Assembly: GCA_029255685.2 (NCBI GenBank)
Contig: CM055312.2
Location: 68,090,792-68,154,791 of the forward strand
DNA: 64,000 bases
Reading direction: 5' to 3'
Source of the DNA: Silene conica
Taxonomy: Eukaryota; Streptophyta; Magnoliopsida; Caryophyllales; Caryophyllaceae
Both the position numbers and the translations under genes were made by a program. This document shows, piece by piece, positions 56,637 to 64,000 of this stretch (positions are counted from its first letter, which is position 1; each line of letters starts with the position of its first letter). The notes below the pieces were generated by a model, which was given only the letters and a program-made list of their open reading frames with translations, did not search any database and was not told the DNA's origin.

Positions 56637-58019
56637 ATGGTGAGACCTAGAGCTGCTGATAACATCGTACTGCAAGCAATTCAGCATTTGCTTGAAACTC
56701 AGAGACAGCAAGCAGAGAATGTTCCACCTCCTCCACCGCCGGGTGGCGAGACTAATCGTCCGGGTAGCTTTTCCTGGATTGCCTCTCAGATGTCCCGAAG
56801 CCATGTTAGGACCTACGGAGGCGAGGCTGACCCAGTAGCCCTCACAGAGTGGTTCAGAGAGATGGAAAAGAGCTTCACCTTGTACTCAGTCGTTAGGGAG
56901 GATAGAGTGCGTTTAGCCGCTCACTTCCTGACATTGGAGGCTGACCGTTGGTGGGCGTTGGCTGGACCTACCGCTGTTCTTGACCCGATGTTCGATTGGG
57001 AGGCTTTCAAAGACAGGCTCGAGGCGAGGTTTTACCCCAAGGAGTTGAGATCGCAGAGGTTGAAAGAATTTATGGATTTGAAGCAAGGCAAGATGACCGT
57101 TCAAGAGTTTACTGACAAGTTTAACCAGTTAGCTCACTTTGCATCGAGATTTGTTCGTGATGAGGCTGAGAGAGTGTATTTCTACCGAGGGAAGCTAGGG
57201 CCGAGGATTGAGAGTATGGTTCGTCGTGACTCTACTTCTTTTGTGGAGGTGTATGATGATGCTATTTGGGCCGAGAGTTCTATTCGTGCCATTGATGCTG
57301 AGACTCGTGCCGCTACTTCTAGTGTGACTCCTCACCAGAGATCCGTGTACCAGGGGAAGAGACCATTTGTTCCTTCTACTTCTTCGCCTTCTTCTCAGAA
57401 GAAGCGTTTTGAGAGGTTCTCTGCTCCGGTTGCTAAGACCTTTGTTCACACCGACACATCTCCTAGTGTTTGCCACCGTTGTGGTAAACCTTCTCATCCG
57501 GGTTTTGATTGTTTCAAGAATGCTTTCAAGTGCTATACTTGCAATGGATTTGGGCACAAGTCTTATGAGTGTCCTGAGAGGAACACTGCACTTGGCAAGG
57601 CTGCCACTGCTGCTGCAGCGACTAAGGGAGGAAAGCCGAAAGGGAAGATTTTTGTGATGACTAGGGCTGAGGCAGAGGCTCATCCAGACATTGTTGCCGG
57701 TATATTTTCTGTTCTTGGCGCTGAGTGCCTTATTTTATTCGATACTGGAGCTTCTTTGTCATTTATATCGACTCAGTTCGCCGACCGTCTAGCTCTTGAG
57801 TCTTCATTGGTTGAGGAGACTTCCATTTCCTTACCTTCTGGAGACGTGTTTTCCTGCTCTTCGTCCCATAGGGATGTTCCTATTATTATTGGTCAAGCCA
57901 CATTTCCAGCGGACTTACTGAGATTTCCTCTCGAGGAGTTTGACATTATCCTCGGTATGGATTGGTTATCGCGATACCATGCTCGCTTCGATAGTGTCGC
58001 GACCAGAAAATCTGCTTGA
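56637..58019 (+). CDS. Gypsy gag and aspartic protease
   Basis: 460 codons from ATG at 56637 ([16 protein letters not shown]). Residues about 60-210 are a Retrotrans_gag capsid ([52 protein letters not shown]). Two zinc-knuckle-like motifs follow: [14 protein letters not shown] (about 281) and [14 protein letters not shown] (about 299). The protease has [11 protein letters not shown] (about 367) and [18 protein letters not shown] near the end. The frame then stops at 58019 because of a shift: after RFD the sequence has two extra bases relative to the frame that gives [10 protein letters not shown]. Capsid and protease seem intact. Confidence 0.9.
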   Translation: MVRPRAADNIVLQAIQHLLETQRQQAENVPPPPPPGGETNRPGSFSWIASQMSRSHVRTYGGEADPVALTEWFREMEKSFTLYSVVREDRVRLAAHFLTLEADRWWALAGPTAVLDPMFDWEAFKDRLEARFYPKELRSQRLKEFMDLKQGKMTVQEFTDKFNQLAHFASRFVRDEAERVYFYRGKLGPRIESMVRRDSTSFVEVYDDAIWAESSIRAIDAETRAATSSVTPHQRSVYQGKRPFVPSTSSPSSQKKRFERFSAPVAKTFVHTDTSPSVCHRCGKPSHPGFDCFKNAFKCYTCNGFGHKSYECPERNTALGKAATAAAATKGGKPKGKIFVMTRAEAEAHPDIVAGIFSVLGAECLILFDTGASLSFISTQFADRLALESSLVEETSISLPSGDVFSCSSSHRDVPIIIGQATFPADLLRFPLEEFDIILGMDWLSRYHARFDSVATRKSA

Positions 58020-61000
58020 GGAGTTCTTCAGGAGTTCGTGTTTCCTATAGGGGAACTCGCCCTCAAAGGGGTGTTCGTGTTATCTCTTCGATGAAAGCTT
58101 CTCATCTTCTTAGGAAGGGTTGCCAAGCCTTCCTGTGTGTTGTTACAGCTGCTAAACCATCGCTACCGAAGCTTGAGGATGTAGCCATTGTTCGTGAGTA
58201 TCCAGATGTGTTCCCAGATGACTTGCCAGGGATACCGCCAGAGAGAGATGTGGAGTTTACCATTGAGCTTGTTCCAGGTACCGGACCGATTTCTAAGGCT
58301 CCTTACCGTATGGCTCCGCCGGAGTTGAAAGAGTTGAAGCAGCAATTGGAAGAGATGATCGAGAAAGGTTTCATTAGACCTAGTGCTTCTCCGTGGGGTG
58401 CTCCCGTTTTGTTCGTTAAGAAGAAAGATGGTTCCATGAGACTTTGCATTGACTATAGAGAACTGAACCGAGTGACCGTGAAGAACAGATATCCTTTGCC
58501 TAGGATAGATGACTTGTTTGATCAGTTGAGAGGTGCTTCTAGGTTTTCCAAGATTGATCTTCGATCGGGTTATCATCAGATTCCAGTGAGAGAGGCTGAT
58601 ATTGCGAAGACTGCTTTTCGTACCAGATATGGGCATTTTGAGTTTGTAGTCATGCCATTTGGGTTGACTAATGCACCGGCTATTTTTATGGATCAGATGA
58701 ACCGTACCTTTAGTGAGTATCTTGACACTTGTGTTGTGGTTTTCATTGATGACATCTTGATATATTCGAAGACCGATGAGGAACATGCTGAGCATCTTCG
58801 ATTGATTCTAGGGATTTTGCGCAGACAGAAATGGTTCGCAAAGTTTTCGAAGTGTGAATTTTGGCTCTCAAAGGTTGCCTTTTTAGGACATGTGATATCC
58901 AGCGAGGGTGTGATGGTAGATCCCGCGAAGATAGAGGCTGTGGTTGATTGGGAGAGTCCCAAGGATGTTGGAGAGATCCGTAGCTTTTTGGGTTTGGCTG
59001 GTTATTATCGTAGATTTGTTGAGGATTTTTCGAGATTGGCTCGCCCGATGACTCAGTTACTGAAGAAAGAAGCCAAATTTGTGTGGACCGACAAGTGTGA
59101 GAGTTCTTTCCAGGAGTTGAAGACCAGATTTACTTCCGCCCCCGTGTTAGCTTTGCCAGAGATCGGAGTGGACTTTGATGTGTATTGTGATGCTTCGATG
59201 TTAGGACTTGGATGTGTGCTGATGCAGAGTGGTAAGGTGATAGCCTACTCCTCTAGACAGTTGAGAGTTCATGAGGTGAACTATCCGACACATGATTTGG
59301 AGTTGGCCGCAGTTGTTCATGCTTTGAAGATGTGGCGTCATTACCTGATTGGATCCCATTGCCGTATTTTCACAGATCATAAGAGTCTTAAGTACATTTT
59401 TACTCAGAAAGACCTTAACATGAGACAGAGACGTTGGCTAGAGTTGGTGAAAGATTACGACATCGAGTTGTTATATCATGAGGGAAAAGCCAATGTAGTT
59501 GCAGATGCGCTTAGCCGCAAGACTTCTCACTCGATGAGTGCCATGAGAGTATTGCCCGATGAGTTGTGTTCCGAGTTCCGGAAGCTGAGGTTAGAGATGG
59601 TGGGTAGTGGTTTTGATTGGTTAGCTGCTATGACTGCCGAGCCGTCTTTATGTTGGGAGATTCGCCAGAGTTTGCCTTTAGATGCCGATTTCAAGAAGTT
59701 CGAGGCTAAGATTTCGAGTGGTGTTGCACCTGACTTGGTGATTGATGCTGATGGTTTCCTTAGGTTCCGTGGTAGGATGTATGTTCCTGATGTGCCAGAT
59801 CTGAGGAAGAGAATTCTTGATGAGGCTCATTTGTCACCGTATTCCGTTCATCCAGGAGGAGAGAAGATGCACAAGGATTTGAGACTTATGTTTTGGTGGC
59901 CTGGTATGAAGAAGGAGATCTTGGATTATGTTAGTAGGTGCTTGACTTGTCAACAAGTCAAGATAGAGCATAGGAGGCCTGGTGGTTTGCCACAGCCGCT
60001 TCCCGTTCCTCAGTGGAAGTGGGAGTGCATATCTATGGATTTTGTTACTGCTTTGCCTAAGACCGTGGGAGGCAAAGATGCGATTTGGGTTATTGTTGAT
60101 CGCCTAACTAAGTGTGCCAGATTCGTGCCGATCAGAGAGACATGGGATATGGATCGTTTAGCTAGGGCTTATATTGCTGAGATAGTCCGATATCATGGTG
60201 TCCCGAGGGAGATAGTTTCAGATCGTGATCCTCGTTTTTGTTCCAGGTTCTGGAAGGCCTTGCAGGAGGCTATGGGTAGCCGTTTGTTGATGAGCACCGC
60301 ATTTCATGCCGCGACCGATGGTCAGTCCGAGAGGACTATACAGACACTTGAGGATTTGCTCCGCGCTTGTGCCCTCGATTTTCAGAGTTCTTGGGAGCAG
60401 TGTTTGCCGTTGGTAGAGTTTTCTTACAACAACAGTTATCATGCTTCCATTGGTATGGCTCCGTACGAGGCTCTTTACGGTAGGAAGTGCCGTAGCCCGA
60501 TTTGTTGGGATCAGGCTAGTGATGTTCGTGACCTTGGACCTGATCAGCTAGCTGAGACCATTGACCGTGTACAGCTCATTAGGAGTAGGATTAAAGCCGC
60601 TCAGGACCGGCAGAAGTCCTATGCAGATGTCCGTCGTAGACCCTTGGAGTTCGAGGTGGGTGATAGTGTCTTTTTGAGGGTGTCTCCGATGAAGGGCGTC
60701 AAAAGGTTTGGCGTTAAGGGCAAGCTAAGCCCTAAGTACATTGGACCTTTTGTGATCGCGAAGAAGATTGGCGCCGTAGCTTATCGTTTGGACTTGCCGC
60801 CTAGTTTAGGCAAGGTTCATAACGTTTTTCACGTTTTCCAGCTCCGCAGATATGTTAGTGATCCGAGTCACGTTCTGCACCGAGAGATCGAGAACCTGGA
60901 GCCGAGTCTTGCTTTCGAGGAGCGTCCAGTGAAGATCCTTGACCGTCAGGAGAGGAAGCTTAGGAGCAAGGTGGTGCCCTTGGTGAAGATCCTATGGCGT

Positions 61001-61075
61001 TGCGGTGATGTCGAGGAGCAGACTTGGGAGACTGAGGCTTCGATGTGTGCTGCGCATCCTTTCTTATTCGATTGA
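57999..61075 (+). CDS. Gypsy pol: RT, RNase H, integrase and chromodomain
   Basis: An open frame continues from about 57999 ([20 protein letters not shown]) to the TGA at 61073-61075, with no ATG at its start, so it depends on the frameshift region. [34 protein letters not shown] and the catalytic FIDDILIYS (nt 58741). RNase [21 protein letters not shown] and FTDHKSLKY. Integrase: HxxH-CLTCQ zinc region, then D-D-E in [15 protein letters not shown] and DGQSERT. The last about 60 residues, [17 protein letters not shown] to QTWETEASM, form a chromodomain typical of chromoviruses. All catalytic residues seem present; only the frame link to gag-protease is doubtful. Confidence 0.92.
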
Positions 61076-61104
61076 GGTATAGTATATAGATTTATGTCCG
61101 TTCG

Positions 61105-61140
61105 AGTTTCGAGGACGAAACTTTTTGAAGTTGGGGTGAT
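61105..61140 (+). other. Pre-tract hairpin and polypurine tract of the young gypsy element
   Basis: AGTTTCG-AGGA-CGAAACT (61105-61122) forms a 7-bp stem, followed by TTGAAGTTGGGGTGAT adjoining the LTR. The arrangement is the same as in elements A and B. Confidence 0.8.
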
Positions 61141-64000
61141 TGTAACATCCCGTATTTTCGTAAAATCTAATTTAAGCATTTTAATTATTTTAAGTAATAA
61201 AATAATAATTTAGTAATTTATTTTGAAAGACTTTAATTTGATAAATAAGATCCGTCTTAAGAACCTCCAGTCCTTAAGACGAATACAACTTGGCATTGTT
61301 TAAAAACCCGACTCAAATAACCGTTTCTAAAATCTGTAACCGTTTAAGCAAGACGGAAAGGACACTTCATTGTACCCTACTTATAAGGTATGTTGACATA
61401 ATCATCTTCAACATTTCATTTTACTGCAAAACAAACTCATCCATAAACCTCCATAAAACCTTCCTTTCTTTTGTGAAATTCTTCATCATCCATCCTTCAA
61501 ATCACAAAAGTAAGTACATTTTCGGAATCCTCGCGCAATTTCCAACTCATCCGTCACTTCGGTTTTTCAATTTCTTCACCTCGAAAATCCGGCCTGTTTT
61601 GCATAATTCCGTTTTTACGCTCCTAAACTGGTTTTTCCGTGTTGTAGGTGAAGGACTTGACAACCCGGACGTTGATAGCTTCATACTCGAGGAAGATCTT
61701 TAGCCGGATAAGCTTAAGAGGTGACGATAATGAGAAACTCGGCCTTTATGTGTATATTAGCATAATTGTTGTGATTTTTGTGTGGTTTCTGTTTTGGTTG
61801 TTATATTTTGATTCAAGGACTTAGTAACATGTTTAGGATGATGTTAGGATGATGAATCCATGCTTGAATCGGTTGTTATGTGTTCTTAAGCTTATTTTCA
61901 GTTTTTCTCATTTTGCGACGGATATAAGATATATTCATTTGAGGATTGTTATGGGACTTACATGCTGGTAGATTAGTAGTAATTGATGTTTGATATTGTT
62001 GTGTAAACATCACATGAATCATTGTGTAAGTTTTGGTGTCGATTGATTGAATTTTGAAGAAGGGTGAAATCCCGATTTTGCGTTACAGGCTCTCTGAGCC
62101 GGTCGACCGACCGGCCGCCGGTCGACCGGCTGGGGGAGCGTTTGTGTGTTTTTCATATTTTTGAGATTTTGGCCTGGGACTGCCAGCCGGCCGACCGGCT
62201 GGTAGTCATCTTTCCTTGTATTGTGTGTTTTTGCGATAAACATAGCATATGAGGGAGCCCAGCCGGCTGACCGGCCGCCTGCCAGCCGGCTGGGAGTGCA
62301 TATGGGGATGGATACGAATTTTAGTAAAGGCTAGGGAATGGGGTTCCCAGCCGGCCGACCGGCTGGGAGTCCTTCTTGGTGTTCTCGGTTTTTTTTGAAA
62401 AGAGGTGGAGGCTGAGGGATCACCAGCCGGCTGGGGACCCCTGTAAGCCATTTTGAGTTTTTGGAAATTAAATCGTAACTTTCAAACGGTTGATCGGTTT
62501 TGATTGAAACTCGTTTTGTATGCCTTTGACATGTATTTGAGGTCCCCGGTGTACGGGCAACATCATATTGGGTTCGGGGACGGAGTAAGGATAGAGACCC
62601 CCCGGTCGGGTAACCGAAAGGGAAACCGGCTCTCCCTCAACTTGGTTCTCGGGGTCAATTAAGTGTTGATTAGAGGATAAGAAAAGTAGAACTAGTGTTT
62701 AGTTCATAGACTTTGGTTGATATTGCACTGATGCGTATTAAGTTATGCCTTAAGCTGGCCTCTGAACTTAATACGTGAGTTGTTTGTCATATATGGGGAT
62801 ATGCCTTAAGTTGGCCTCTGAGCCCTATATGTGTATGTTTGTCGTGTCTGGGACATGCCTTAAGTTGGCCTCTGAGTCCAGACATGTGTGATAGTGATCG
62901 CGTCAGAACATGCCTTAAGTTGGCCTCTGAGTCTGACGAGTAGAGCAGCTGCACAACGGGGTAGCTAAGGCACTGACACCTTGCCCGGAGTGCAGATGTT
63001 TGGTGCTAGAACATGCCTTAAGCTGGCCTCTGAGTTTAGTACCTTGTGATGTGGTGAAGGGACATGCCTTAAGCTGGCCTCTGAGTCCTTTACTTTTGGA
63101 TGCTAGTCTATGCCTTAAGTTGGCCGCTGAGTCTAGTGTCTTGCTGATTGGCAGGTCCATGCCTTAAGTTGGCCTCTGAGTCCTTGCTTGCTGAATGATT
63201 TGGTGTTTAGGTTATGTCTTAAGTTGACCGCTGAACCTTTACACTTGCTGAACGATTTGGTATTAGGTTATGTCTTAAGTTGACCGCTGAACCTTTTACT
63301 TGCTGATTCTATCTGCTTGCCTTGAGTTGGTATGTGTCAGATATAGACATGGTTAATGATGAGTAAATGTATATCTGTTAAGTTGTGGTTTAATCATCCA
63401 AGGCATTGGATGACTCTTAGTTCGGTTTCATAAATAATTGGATTGAAAGACCCCCCGACTGGGTAACCAGTAGGGAAACCGGCTCTCCTTCCTATTTGTT
63501 TATGAAGTTGGTTGAGAGCCGTGCACTGTAATCGCTTGATAGTAAGAGATAAGATGATGAGATGTTTATGCTTCACATGTTGATATATGTTGGAGTGTTC
63601 TGTATTGTTTATATGTTACGTGTTGTCACAAAAGGTGGCTAGGAGAACTCTAGTCACTCCCCACTGATTGTGGCGTACATGTTTTCATGTATGTAGGTAC
63701 ATGCAGGGTTGGAGATCGGGGTTACAGGAGAGCTAGCGAGTGATGATCCATTCATCAGTTGACTTACCCGTTTACACTTAGCTAGACTCTTAGACTTTTG
63801 TTGTTTACGTTTTGGTGCCTGTAGGGATGTTCCATCCCAGGCTGTGTATATATTTCATTTCCGTACTTAGAACTGCTACTTATCTATTGTTGTTTATATC
63901 AGTTCTATATCTAGTTTCAGTTTAAAGCTTCTCGCATGTTAGTTTAGTTTGCTAAAAAGTTTTAATTCCGCTGCATTTTTAGTACTTTTACGTGTTTATA
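61141..64000 (+). repeat. 3' LTR of the young gypsy element, cut by window end
   Basis: Starts TGTAACATCCCG and follows the 5' LTR closely to the last base. Differences include two deletions in the GC-rich clusters (near 62190 and 62425) and scattered single bases. The hairpin array is preserved at 62734 to about 63350. Confidence 0.93.

Larger units (their letters stand above)
53548..64000 (+). mobile_element. Young chromodomain gypsy retrotransposon (Tekay-like)
   Basis: 5' LTR 53548-56471, primer site 56474-56485, gag-protease frame, pol frame with chromodomain, polypurine tract and 3' LTR from 61141 to beyond the window (about 26 bp missing by comparison with the 5' LTR). By eye the two LTRs differ by roughly a dozen substitutions and a few short deletions in about 2.86 kb, so this is the youngest insertion here. 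It lies in the 5' LTR of the Athila-like element. Confidence 0.93.

Noticed and set aside
57195-57683. 162-codon minus-strand frame under the gypsy gag
   Set aside because: It is the shadow of a strong gag frame with zinc knuckles on the other strand.
58163-58795. 210-codon minus-strand frame opposite reverse transcriptase
   Set aside because: It is antisense to conserved RT motifs, without own family signal.

Overview
This window looks like nuclear DNA of a eudicot plant with a repeat-rich genome. Almost every recognisable piece is a transposable element, and many elements sit inside one another. The only ordinary host gene I can support is a small secreted S-protein homologue (self-incompatibility S1 family) at 43214-43654. 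Its family, together with the chromodomain, SIRE-like, Athila-like and Mutator-like elements, points to a flowering plant. I cannot name the species.

Left block (1-40400). A Mutator-like element (MULE) forms the backbone. It carries a FAR1/MURA-type transposase pseudogene on the plus strand (10940-12654) and, converging on it, a long ULP1/C48-protease-like gene on the minus strand (about 40380 down to 24144). The ULP gene has two tandem protease-like domains, and both have lost the catalytic cysteine. The transposase ORF is cut by a Ty1/copia element (6071-10939), which is itself cut by a SIRE-like copia element (1-6070, minus). Two large LTR elements without coding capacity are also inserted in the MULE: A (14646-23987, minus, target duplication CCTTG) and B (25614-34313, plus, target duplication CCCTC). 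Each carries a MITE in only one of its LTRs (Harbinger-type in A, hAT-type in B), so the other LTR shows the empty site. Introns and spacers of the MULE are packed with a degenerate GAGTTACAC repeat.

Middle (40400-45812). This part holds a TA microsatellite beside a possible SINE head, a 952-bp MULE-type MITE with long inverted repeats, a 0.95-kb hAT-like element, the S1-family gene, and about 1.9 kb with no recognised gene but with a small inverted-repeat array.

Right block (45813-64000). This is a four-level nest. A small-LTR copia gag-PR fragment contains a solo-like gypsy LTR fragment. That is cut by an Athila-like element with gag and protease but no polymerase, which is in turn cut by a young chromodomain gypsy (Tekay-like) element with gag-PR and RT-RNaseH-INT-chromodomain reading frames separated by a frameshift. 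Its 3' LTR runs off the window.

The most unusual signal is structural. The LTRs of A and of the young gypsy element each carry a tandem array of about ten hairpins whose loop is conserved and whose stems differ from unit to unit but stay complementary. Matching stem changes also occur in a hairpin placed just before the polypurine tract and in GTAA-loop hairpins flanking one array. This looks like RNA or DNA structure maintained in LTRs and deserves covariance testing.
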